In this document: positions 1 to 6,675 of the stretch, in pieces
Layout: the number at the start of each line of letters is the position of its first letter
How positions within the stretch are numbered: position 1 is the first letter of the stretch
NCBI GenBank assembly: GCA_964649415.1
Contig: CAZYSK010000058.1
Location: 1 to 37,572, forward strand
Direction: 5' to 3'
Source: CAZYSK01 sp964649415
GTDB lineage: Bacteria > Chloroflexota > Anaerolineae > B4-G1
DNA length: 37,572 nt
Notes under the pieces: model-generated
What the model was told of the DNA's origin: nothing
The model's input: the letters and a program-made list of their open reading frames with translations, nothing else
Databases searched by the model: none
Made by a program: the position numbers and the translations under genes

Positions 1-55
1 TTTTACCACTGTATTAGCCGACTGAACAGAGTTTCACTCCGACAAACTGCTAGAG
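1..55 (+). repeat. Left copy of 55-bp perfect terminal inverted repeat
   Basis: The first 55 bases (starting TTTTACCACTGTATTAGCCG and ending CTGCTAGAG) are the exact reverse complement of the last 55 bases; identity stops abruptly at base 56. No transposase lies inside the window. The final GAG of the repeat also supplies part of the ribosome binding site of the first permease gene. Fifty-five is a common de Bruijn k-mer size, so the repeat may mark an assembly junction into a longer repeated element rather than a 55-bp element in itself. Confidence 0.95.
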
Positions 56-65
56 GTTGGTTGAT

Positions 66-1223
66 ATGAGAAAGTATCTCATCAGGCGTTTGGCACAGAA
101 TGTGCTTACCTTCTTCCTGTTTCTGACGGCGGTCTACTTTCTATTGGATGCGCAGCCAGGGGACTTTGGGAACTTCTTCATCAATGATCCCAGGTTGACC
201 GCGGAACAGCGGCAGCTCTTGAGGCATAACCTGGGGCTCGACAAGCCGGCCTGGGAACGCTATTTGATCTGGATGGGGAATTTCGCGCGGGGAGACTTCG
301 GCATTTCCTTCTCCAACTACCCGCGACCGGTGCTCGATGTCATCGCGGAGCGAGCACCGCGCACGATCGTCTTGTTTCTGAGTGCCACGGTGGTGTCCTT
401 CTATCTGGGTTTCCTGGCTGGCAAGATCCTGGCCTGGCGCAGGGGTGGGCTGATCGAGCACGTGGCGACCATTGGCGGTGTGGCACTCTACACCGTCTTC
501 CTGCCCTGGTTCGCGCTGGTGATGCTCTGGATCTTTGCCTACACGCTGGGGCTGTTTCCGATTGGCAAGTTTGTCGACCCGGTGCTGTGGCGCGAGGCTC
601 CGGTCTCGGCCAACGCTGTTTTCGGCCGCATGCTGTTGACGGCCGGGGCGGTTTCGGTTGCCCTGTTTCTGTGCCTGTTTGTCACACGGCGCTTCGATCC
701 GATTAAGCGTCGCCGCCTCCGATGGGTGGGAGGGGGCACGATCTTGACGGGCGTTGTGGTCTACTGGCTCGCTTTTGCCGGTGGGACGGCGCGCTTCGCG
801 CTCGATATCCTGCACCATTTGGTCCTGCCTATCGTGACGCTGGCTGCGATCAGTTTCGCCGGTACCATGCTGCTCACTCGCAGCAGCATGCTGGAGACGC
901 TACGCGAGGACTACATCCTGGCCGCGCATGCGAAGGGATTGCCGGACAAGGTGGTCCGCGACAAGCACGCTGCGCGGAACGCGTTGCTGCCGGTCTTCAC
1001 CTCCTTTGTGTTCAGCCTGGCGGGCGTGCTGAACGGTGGGGTGATCACGGAGACGACTTTCTCCTGGCCGGGCATGGGGCTGACGCTGCTCAAGGCCGCT
1101 AACACGCAGGATGTCCCGATGACGGTGGGCGTGCTGGTATTCACCGGTGCGCTGACTTTGACCGCGCACTTTGTGGCGGACATCCTGTATGCCTATCTGG
1201 ATCCACGCGTTCGATACGCGTAG
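66..1223 (+). CDS. ABC transporter permease, DppB/OppB type (peptide or oligosaccharide import)
   Basis: Inner-membrane permease of a peptide/opine/nickel-type ABC importer. The N-terminus (RKYLIRR followed by a hydrophobic segment, residues 2-30) is typical of DppB. The cytoplasmic EAA loop that contacts the ATPase is visible at about residues 281-310 (EDYILAAHAKGLP, then RNALLPV). At 385 aa it is longer than the usual 310-340. The extra length lies around residues 185-245 and holds two additional hydrophobic segments split by a basic stretch (KRRRLR). ATG at 66 is chosen over TTG at 57 because GAGG at 53-56 sits at proper distance only from the ATG. It is the first visible gene of the importer operon; a solute-binding protein gene probably lies beyond the left end. 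The substrate cannot be deduced. Confidence 0.9.
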   Translation: MRKYLIRRLAQNVLTFFLFLTAVYFLLDAQPGDFGNFFINDPRLTAEQRQLLRHNLGLDKPAWERYLIWMGNFARGDFGISFSNYPRPVLDVIAERAPRTIVLFLSATVVSFYLGFLAGKILAWRRGGLIEHVATIGGVALYTVFLPWFALVMLWIFAYTLGLFPIGKFVDPVLWREAPVSANAVFGRMLLTAGAVSVALFLCLFVTRRFDPIKRRRLRWVGGGTILTGVVVYWLAFAGGTARFALDILHHLVLPIVTLAAISFAGTMLLTRSSMLETLREDYILAAHAKGLPDKVVRDKHAARNALLPVFTSFVFSLAGVLNGGVITETTFSWPGMGLTLLKAANTQDVPMTVGVLVFTGALTLTAHFVADILYAYLDPRVRYA

Positions 1224-1224
1224 G

Positions 1225-1278
1225 GGCACGCCACTCTGATAGCGCGCCATCAGAATGGCGTGCCATTCTGACGGCGCG
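1225..1278 (+). repeat. Intergenic palindrome forming two mutually exclusive hairpins
   Basis: Between the first two permease genes, arm 1225-1240 pairs with 1249-1264 (16 bp, one mismatch), and arm 1243-1259 pairs with 1262-1278 (17 bp, one mismatch, 2-nt loop). The two hairpins share the middle arm, so only one can form at a time. No T-run follows, so this looks like a REP-like palindrome or mRNA processing/stability element rather than a terminator. Confidence 0.7.
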
Positions 1279-1344
1279 GTCTTTGTGCCTGCTCTGTTGC
1301 GGCGCTGTTGTGCCTGGCACACGCGCCGGTGTGGAGATTCCTGT

Positions 1345-2292
1345 ATGGAGATGAAAGACGAATCGGCTGTCTTGGACAATTCCCTGTGGCGAGTTCGTCT
1401 TAAACTGGCCTGGAGGGGCCTCCGGGCGAGCGCGGCGCTCTTCGCCGAGAACAAGATCGGTTTGGTTGGCCTGGGTATCATCCTGGCATTTGCCCTGATG
1501 GCCGTGGCTTATCCGATCCTGAGCAACGTGGTCTGGGATGCTCGCATCTACGATCCAATCGTGGGCTACGATCCCAGCCAGCTTGAGCAGCCTGCGCCTC
1601 CGTCGGCTGCCCATCCGCTCGGCACGGATCCCTTGGGGCGTGACGTGCTCAGCCAGTTGCTGTACAGCACGACCTCGGAATTCGCGCTTGGCGTTGTGGC
1701 GGCATTGGTGACCGTACTTATCGCCACGTCGGTGGGCGCGGTGTCTGCGTATTATGGCGGATTGGTGGACACGGTGTTCATGCGTCTGGCCGATATCGTC
1801 GTGATGACGCCATATGTCCCTATCCTGATTGTGCTATCCGTGCTGTTCGATGTTCGGCTGATCCACCTGGCCATCGTGATCGGCGTCCTGTCGGGCTTCG
1901 GCGCGACGGCCGTCATCATCAAGTCCCAGGCACTGACGATCAAGGTGCGTACGTTCATCGAGGCCGCGCGGGTGGCCGGTGGCAGCGATGCCCACATCAT
2001 ACTTCGACACGTGATACCCAATCTGTTGCCTCTCTCGTTTCTCTACATGATGTTCACCGTGACCCAGGCGATCTTCTCTGAGGCCGTGTTGTCTTTCTTT
2101 GGCCTGTTGAATATCCGCATGTCTTGGGGACTGATGATCTTCACGACACAGGCAGCGGGCTACCTGATTGATATGAAGAAGTGGTGGTTGATCTACCCGG
2201 CCAGCCTGGCGATCAGTCTGCTTTGCGCGGCCTTCTACCTGGTGGGGCGTGCACTGGATGAGGTCGTCAATCCGCGCTTGCGACAGCGCTAG
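1345..2292 (+). CDS. ABC transporter permease, DppC/OppC type
   Basis: Second membrane subunit of the importer, 315 aa. The family hallmark HPLGTDPLGRDVLSQ follows the first periplasmic segment, the remaining membrane spans follow it, and the EAA loop reads EAARVAGGSDAHIILRHVIP. The frame is open from 1255, but ATG 1345 is preferred: GGAG at 1333-1336 gives an 8-nt spacing, and the protein then begins with a short cytoplasmic tail before the first span, as in DppC. The 121-bp gap from the upstream permease holds a double palindrome. It presumably pairs with the DppB-like subunit just upstream to form the transmembrane channel. Confidence 0.9.
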   Translation: MEMKDESAVLDNSLWRVRLKLAWRGLRASAALFAENKIGLVGLGIILAFALMAVAYPILSNVVWDARIYDPIVGYDPSQLEQPAPPSAAHPLGTDPLGRDVLSQLLYSTTSEFALGVVAALVTVLIATSVGAVSAYYGGLVDTVFMRLADIVVMTPYVPILIVLSVLFDVRLIHLAIVIGVLSGFGATAVIIKSQALTIKVRTFIEAARVAGGSDAHIILRHVIPNLLPLSFLYMMFTVTQAIFSEAVLSFFGLLNIRMSWGLMIFTTQAAGYLIDMKKWWLIYPASLAISLLCAAFYLVGRALDEVVNPRLRQR

Positions 2293-2308
2293 AGGGGAGC
2301 GTGCCTGC

Positions 2309-3451
2309 ATGTCTACGACGAATCACGGTAATTCGGCATTGGCTGGTAGCACGGCTGTGCCCGGGCGTATCCCCCCGATCCTCTCGGTGCAGGATCTGAC
2401 CATGCACTACACGACCCGTAAGGGTGACGTGTGGGCGGTGGACGACGTCTCGTTCGACGTAGCGCGGGGACACTCTCTGGGTCTCGTCGGCGAGTCCGGT
2501 TGTGGGAAGACCTCGGTCGCCCTCGCGCTGCTGCGCCTGCTGCCGGATAACGCGCGCATCCTTGGCGGGCGCGTCTGCTTGGACGGCAGCGACATCTTGT
2601 CGCTGGACGAGAACGAGTTGTTGAAGGTCCGTTGGAAGGGCATCTCCATGGTCTTCCAGGCGGCGATGAATGCGCTGGATCCGGTATACCGAGTGGGGGA
2701 CCAAATCGTCGAAGCGTTGCAGACGCACCTTGAGACGATGGATGATGCCAAAGCCCGGCAACGCGTGGCCAAGTTGTTCAAGTTGGTCGGCCTGGATCCT
2801 ATGCTGATGGACCGATACCCGCACGAGTTCAGCGGTGGGATGCGGCAGCGGGCGGTGATCGCCATGGCGCTTTCCTGTGAGCCGGACGTCATCGTCGCGG
2901 ATGAGCCGACGACGGCGCTGGACGTCATCGTCCAGGACCGTATCCTGAGGCAGATGCGGGCAATTCAGAAGAGACTGGATATGGGGATGATCTATATCTC
3001 TCACGACATCGCCGTCATCGCCGAGGTCAGCGACCGCATCGCAGTGATGTACGCGGGGCGCATGGTCGAACTGGCTGACGCGGTGGACGTGTTCGAACGG
3101 CCGATGCATCCCTACACCTGCGCCTTGATGGGTGCCTTTCCCAGCATCCGGGGCGAGAAGCGGGAACTGGTGACGCTGCCCGGCGAGCCTCCCGACCTGC
3201 TGCATCCCCCGCCAGGCTGCCGCTTCCACCCCCGTTGCCCTCGGGCGACGGAGATCTGCATGGAGCGAGTTCCTCCCTTCAGTGAAGTGAACGGGGAGCG
3301 CTTCCTCGCCTGTTGGCATCCGGTCCAAAACTCCAGCGGACGCAGCCGACCGCAGACGGCCGGGGCTAACGGACCGCCGGCATCCTGCCGGCATGACGTC
3401 CGCAATGCCCGCGGAGGCTACGCCCGGCCCGGGGAGGTGACTCATGGCTGA
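2309..3451 (+). CDS. ABC transporter ATP-binding protein, DppD/OppD type
   Basis: ATPase subunit energising the importer at the cytoplasmic face. Visible motifs are Walker A GESGCGKTS (about residues 61-69), signature SGGMRQR (175-181), Walker B VIVADEP (194-200), H-loop ISHD and the C-terminal oligopeptide-transporter Cys motif CRFHPRCPRATEIC. ATG 2309 follows GAGGGGAG with good spacing, 16 bp after dppC. The last ~40 residues (from about PVQNSSGRS) lie outside the family; they are partly encoded by a REP-like palindrome at 3375-3403 that reads through in frame. The stop overlaps the next start by 8 bp (ATGGCTGA), indicating translational coupling. Confidence 0.92.
   Translation: MSTTNHGNSALAGSTAVPGRIPPILSVQDLTMHYTTRKGDVWAVDDVSFDVARGHSLGLVGESGCGKTSVALALLRLLPDNARILGGRVCLDGSDILSLDENELLKVRWKGISMVFQAAMNALDPVYRVGDQIVEALQTHLETMDDAKARQRVAKLFKLVGLDPMLMDRYPHEFSGGMRQRAVIAMALSCEPDVIVADEPTTALDVIVQDRILRQMRAIQKRLDMGMIYISHDIAVIAEVSDRIAVMYAGRMVELADAVDVFERPMHPYTCALMGAFPSIRGEKRELVTLPGEPPDLLHPPPGCRFHPRCPRATEICMERVPPFSEVNGERFLACWHPVQNSSGRSRPQTAGANGPPASCRHDVRNARGGYARPGEVTHG
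3375..3403 (-). repeat. REP-like palindromic repeat, copy A
   Basis: This 29-bp stretch is the exact reverse complement of 4947-4975. Its core GCCGGCA-TCC-TGCCGGC is a perfect 7-bp stem with a 3-nt loop. It lies inside the 3' end of the DppD-type gene and is translated in frame as part of a family-foreign tail. Confidence 0.85.
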
Positions 3452-4463
3452 GGTCCTCGACAACGCGTTGGGCGCTTTGACCGGCTTGATCAAGGTCGAA
3501 AGGCTGAGGAAGCTGTTCCCGGTCGCGGCCGGGCTGTTCCAGCAGACGCACAGCTTCATCCACGCTGTGGACAACATCAGCTTCGGTATCCAAGCCGGCC
3601 AGTCGCTGGGTCTGGTTGGTGAGTCGGGATGCGGGAAAACCACTACCGGCAAGCTGCTGGTACGGCTGCTGGACCCAAGCGCGGGGCACATCTACGTGAA
3701 CGACGCTGAGTTGGGGCAGGTGGATTTGGCTGAGCTGGGCGGGAAACAGCTCAAGACCTTCCGCCGTCGCGTGCAGATGATATTCCAGGACCCCTACGAA
3801 TCACTCAACCCCCGGCGGACGGTGTATGATACGGTGGTGGAGCCTCTGACCGTGCAGGGGGTTGGGAACCTGGCCTGGCGAGAAGAACAGGTAGCCAGCC
3901 TGCTGGAACTGGTAGGGCTCACGCCAGCCTCCAGCTTCATGTTCCGGTTCCCGCACGAACTCTCCGGCGGGCAGCGGCAGCGGGTGGCCATCGCGCGCGC
4001 CTTGATCGTCGAGCCCGTGTTCATCGTCGCGGATGAGCCGACCTCGATGCTGGACGTATCCATCCGCACGGGTGTGATGCAGTTGATGCTGGAACTGGCG
4101 GAGCGCTTCGGCGTCAGCTACCTCTACATCACCCACGACCTGGCGGTGGCGCGCTATATGTGTCAGGAGATCGCGGTGATGTATCTGGGTAAGATCGTCG
4201 AACAGGGCGAGACAGAGGAGCTCTTGGCCCAACCACTGCATCCCTACACCCGCGCCCTCATCTCGGCCGTGCCCATCCCAGACCCTCGGCTCAAGCGGGA
4301 AGCGATCGAGATCAAGGGGGGAGTGGCCGCACCCGTTGACCCACCGCCCCGATGCAGATTCTACGACCGTTGTCCTATCGCTGACGATGCCTGTCGAGAC
4401 AGCGAACATCCGTTGTTGGAGGACAAAGGCGGTGGTCATCTGGTGGCGTGCTACAAGGTGTAA
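3444..4463 (+). CDS. ABC transporter ATP-binding protein, DppF/OppF type
   Basis: Second ATPase of the importer, 339 aa, close to family length. Walker A is GESGCGKTT (59-67), Q-loop MIFQDPYESLNP, signature LSGGQRQR (173-180), Walker B VFIVADEP, D-loop SMLD and H-loop ITHD. The C-terminal Cys cluster CRFYDRCPIADDAC, found in oligopeptide-transporter ATPases, is present. The start overlaps the stop of the DppD-type gene, so the two ATPases are probably made in equal amounts and form the D/F heterodimer. All catalytic motifs appear intact. Confidence 0.93.
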   Translation: MAEVLDNALGALTGLIKVERLRKLFPVAAGLFQQTHSFIHAVDNISFGIQAGQSLGLVGESGCGKTTTGKLLVRLLDPSAGHIYVNDAELGQVDLAELGGKQLKTFRRRVQMIFQDPYESLNPRRTVYDTVVEPLTVQGVGNLAWREEQVASLLELVGLTPASSFMFRFPHELSGGQRQRVAIARALIVEPVFIVADEPTSMLDVSIRTGVMQLMLELAERFGVSYLYITHDLAVARYMCQEIAVMYLGKIVEQGETEELLAQPLHPYTRALISAVPIPDPRLKREAIEIKGGVAAPVDPPPRCRFYDRCPIADDACRDSEHPLLEDKGGGHLVACYKV

Positions 4464-4567
4464 GGGCGCGGACACTGGTCAGGCGTCCGTGGGGAGCCCT
4501 GCCCCTGTGGCGCTGCGATGTGCAGTTGTTTGGTGCACCCATCGAATCCTCACAGGGTTTCATACAC

Positions 4568-4939
4568 ATGGTGGTGATGCGCATGCGTATCTTGCTTGCC
4601 GATGACCAGCCTAGGATACGCTTTGCGCTGCGCGTGTTGCTGGAACGACAGCCAGGGTTGAAGGTGGTGGGCGAGGCATCCGATGCCAAGGACCTGCTGG
4701 CCCAGACGGGTGTGCTCCATTGCGATGTGGTGCTGCTTGGTTGGGAGTTACCGGGCCTGGCGGCGGTGGGTTCGGTGTCCAACTTGCGCAAGATGTGCCC
4801 TGATGTGCACGTGATCGCTCTCAGCGGGCGGCCGGAGGCGCGCCGGGCTGCCCTGGCCGCGGGAGTGGATGCGTTTGTCAGCAAGATAGACCCGCCGGAC
4901 CGGCTGCTGGCGGCGATTGACAACTGCCGGCACAGATAG
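4568..4939 (+). CDS. Stand-alone response-regulator receiver protein lacking the phospho-acceptor Asp
   Basis: A ~123-aa single CheY/NarL-type receiver domain with no output domain. The acidic pair (LLADDQP), the beta-4 Ser (VIALSG) and the beta-5 Lys (AFVSKID) are conserved. The beta-3 phospho-acceptor position, normally LLD..MPG, reads LLGWELPG, so the key Asp is Gly58 (codon GGT at 4739-4741; GAT would need one base change). It is therefore likely a pseudo-receiver working by protein contact rather than phosphorylation, unless the base is an error. ATG 4568 is chosen (AGGG 12 nt upstream is weak); 4577 and 4583 are alternatives. It sits between an ATPase gene and a second permease gene, an odd place for a regulator. 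No histidine kinase is nearby. Confidence 0.8.
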   Translation: MVVMRMRILLADDQPRIRFALRVLLERQPGLKVVGEASDAKDLLAQTGVLHCDVVLLGWELPGLAAVGSVSNLRKMCPDVHVIALSGRPEARRAALAAGVDAFVSKIDPPDRLLAAIDNCRHR

Positions 4940-4946
4940 TGCAGGC

Positions 4947-4975
4947 GCGGACGTCATGCCGGCAGGATGCCGGCG
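4947..4975 (+). repeat. REP-like palindromic repeat, copy B
   Basis: Exact 29-bp inverted copy of 3375-3403 (GCGGACGTCATGCCGG... with the GCCGGCA/TGCCGGC stem). It lies in the intergenic gap between the receiver gene and the second permease gene. Similarity continues for a few more bases on one side (one mismatch, then TCC). Confidence 0.85.
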
Positions 4976-5045
4976 ATCCATTGATCGTGCGGCCGGGGTT
5001 GATCTGATCCGAGCCAGGTGGGAAACGTATTCCGGGAGGATAGGT

Positions 5046-6197
5046 ATGCATAGGTTTATCCTGCGGCGCATCCTGTGGACGTTCCCCGTGCTGTTCCTGG
5101 TGACTATCATCACGTTTGGAATGGGGCAGTTGACCCCCGGGGGGCCCTACTCGGCATACCTCCTGGCGGACAGTCGCGGAGCGGGCCGGACCATTCCGCC
5201 GGAGATCCAGGCTAACATCCAGGCCCGGTATGGGTTGGATCAGCCTGCATGGAAGCAGTACCTGCACTACATGGGGCAGCTCATCTTCCACCTGGACTTT
5301 GGCCCATCCTTGCGGCAATTCAACCGGACGGTCAACGACATCGTATTCGGCGACGGTTATCTGCGCAACGTGCTCCGTGAGCGGCTGCGCGACACCTTCG
5401 GCCTGAACGCCTGCTCGATGACGTTTGCCGAGCCACCGGGCTTCTTTCGTTCTTCTGCCGTCGTGGTGAAGCCGAGCGGGGAGATCGTCGGCGAGATCCG
5501 TATCACCTGGGGTGACAGGCTGCAGGTCGTGGGGCGCTTTCTGCACCTGGCCCCGGTCATGGTATCGGCTCAGATTGGGATTGCGTCCGCTGTCCTGGCT
5601 CTCGGCGTCGGCGTTCCTCTCGGCGTCCTCTGTGCCCTCCGGCCGGGTAGCTGGATAGACCACCTCGCGCTCTGTGTATCGGTGTTGGGTATCTCTGTCC
5701 CGTCCTTTCTCCTGGGCATCGTGCTGATCTTGATCTTCGCCCTCCGATTGGAGTGGCTGCCCACCTACGGTTGGGGGGATGATTGGCGCCAGGTGATTCT
5801 GCCGGCTGTCACGCTCAGCACCGGCGGCTGGCCGCTCATCGCGCGCCTGACCCGGGCCAGCCTGCTGGACTCGATGCGCGCCGACTACGTCCGCACCGCC
5901 TGGGCCAAGGGGCTCCGGGAGCAGATCGTCGTCCTGCGGCACGCGCTGAGGAACGCACTTATCCCGGTCACCACCATCCTTGGGCCGTTGGTGGCTGGCT
6001 GGATGACCGGGTCGTTCGTGGTGGAGTCGGTCTTCTCAATTGGCGGTATCGGCTACCTGTTTCTCAAAGCTGTGGTGGGGCGGGACTACCCCCTGATCAT
6101 GGGGATCACGCTGATCTACTCGACGGTGCTGGTCGCGTTCAACCTGCTGGTGGACATCGCCTACGGGGTTCTGGATCCGCGGGTGCGGTTGGAGTGA
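5046..6197 (+). CDS. Second ABC permease, DppB/OppB type (orphan)
   Basis: A 383-aa permease with DppB features: N-terminal RFILRRIL plus first span, the periplasmic segment with YGLDQPAWKQY, and an EAA loop reading DYVRTAWAKGLREQ then RNALIPV. Residues about 103-168 form an insertion between the usual FG.S...V and the second span, giving an enlarged periplasmic loop. ATG 5046 is supported by GGAGG at 5035-5039. No partner C permease, ATPase or binding protein follows. It either shares subunits with the upstream importer or is the remnant of a second importer operon. The 29-bp palindromic repeat lies just upstream. Confidence 0.88.
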   Translation: MHRFILRRILWTFPVLFLVTIITFGMGQLTPGGPYSAYLLADSRGAGRTIPPEIQANIQARYGLDQPAWKQYLHYMGQLIFHLDFGPSLRQFNRTVNDIVFGDGYLRNVLRERLRDTFGLNACSMTFAEPPGFFRSSAVVVKPSGEIVGEIRITWGDRLQVVGRFLHLAPVMVSAQIGIASAVLALGVGVPLGVLCALRPGSWIDHLALCVSVLGISVPSFLLGIVLILIFALRLEWLPTYGWGDDWRQVILPAVTLSTGGWPLIARLTRASLLDSMRADYVRTAWAKGLREQIVVLRHALRNALIPVTTILGPLVAGWMTGSFVVESVFSIGGIGYLFLKAVVGRDYPLIMGITLIYSTVLVAFNLLVDIAYGVLDPRVRLE

Positions 6198-6252
6198 GGG
6201 TGGTCTGCACCCGTCCAGCAGGAGTCAGTTGGGCATTCTCCCTTAAAACCCT

Positions 6253-6290
6253 GCAGACCTGACAGGTTTTCCGAAACCTGTCAGGTCTGC
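6253..6290. terminator. 17-bp perfect hairpin after the transporter operon
   Basis: Arms 6253-6269 and 6274-6290 are perfectly complementary (GCAGACCTGACAGGTTT / AAACCTGTCAGGTCTGC) around a 4-nt TCCG loop, 55 bp past the permease stop. On the plus strand the following GGCATTTGAG is not a true U-tract, so strong intrinsic termination is uncertain. The sequence also fits the palindromic intergenic repeats scattered in many Chloroflexota genomes (from memory). Confidence 0.6.
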
Positions 6291-6384
6291 GGCATTTGAG
6301 CCGGGTCCCTGCCGCGGGGCATGTGCCTCCATCAAGGATTGACCCATTGCTAAGGGGTGTCTGTGGATCGGTACCATTGGCCTA

Positions 6385-6413
6385 TTGATTCTTTTGCACA
6401 TCTGTGCTACAAT
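6385..6413 (+). promoter_or_regulatory. Sigma-70-like promoter candidate for the beta-helix gene
   Basis: TTGATT at 6385-6390 and TACAAT at 6408-6413 are separated by 17 bp. Transcription would begin near 6420, giving a ~255-nt leader before the coding start. The rest of 6198-6675 holds no convincing gene. Confidence 0.45.
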
Positions 6414-6612
6414 TGATACCGATGGTTTGAATCGGGGGATTGCCAGTGCAGTTGTGAACTTGGTCGAGTAGGTTTGACGTCTAGCTTACTCACTTCTTCC
6501 TAAGTCGGTGTCTCGTGTCGGACCTCTTGTAGCCATCTCCTTTCATTTCCCTGTTGCGCTTGGCTTTTCTGGCCTTCCCCATGTCGGCAGAAGAGGGGGA
6601 GGTATGGTCATC

Positions 6613-6626
6613 AAGTGTATACACTT
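6613..6626. promoter_or_regulatory. 14-bp perfect palindrome, possible operator
   Basis: AAGTGTATACACTT is a perfect dyad 50 bp upstream of the beta-helix start codon. Its size and position suit a homodimeric repressor site, but no cognate regulator is seen in the window. Confidence 0.35.
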
Positions 6627-6675
6627 ATGGTTCTTTGACGCTACAACGCCGATGCTGCGACAAATACGGAGAGGA

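Noticed and set aside
57..65. TTG start for the first permease
   Set aside because: The GAGG site at 53-56 would touch this codon; ATG 66 has proper spacing.
141..818. Antisense frame opposite the first permease
   Set aside because: Low-complexity Gln/Arg/His-rich translation without any recognisable motif; shadow of a membrane protein gene.
2267..3691. Long antisense reading frame (474 codons) opposite the two ATPase genes
   Set aside because: It lies entirely over two genes with intact catalytic motifs; composition is typical of a GC-rich shadow frame and no family motif is seen.
6508..6675. Upstream in-frame extension of the beta-helix protein
   Set aside because: No ribosome site, and the signal peptide would be ~70 residues inside; ATG 6676/6679 fits both.
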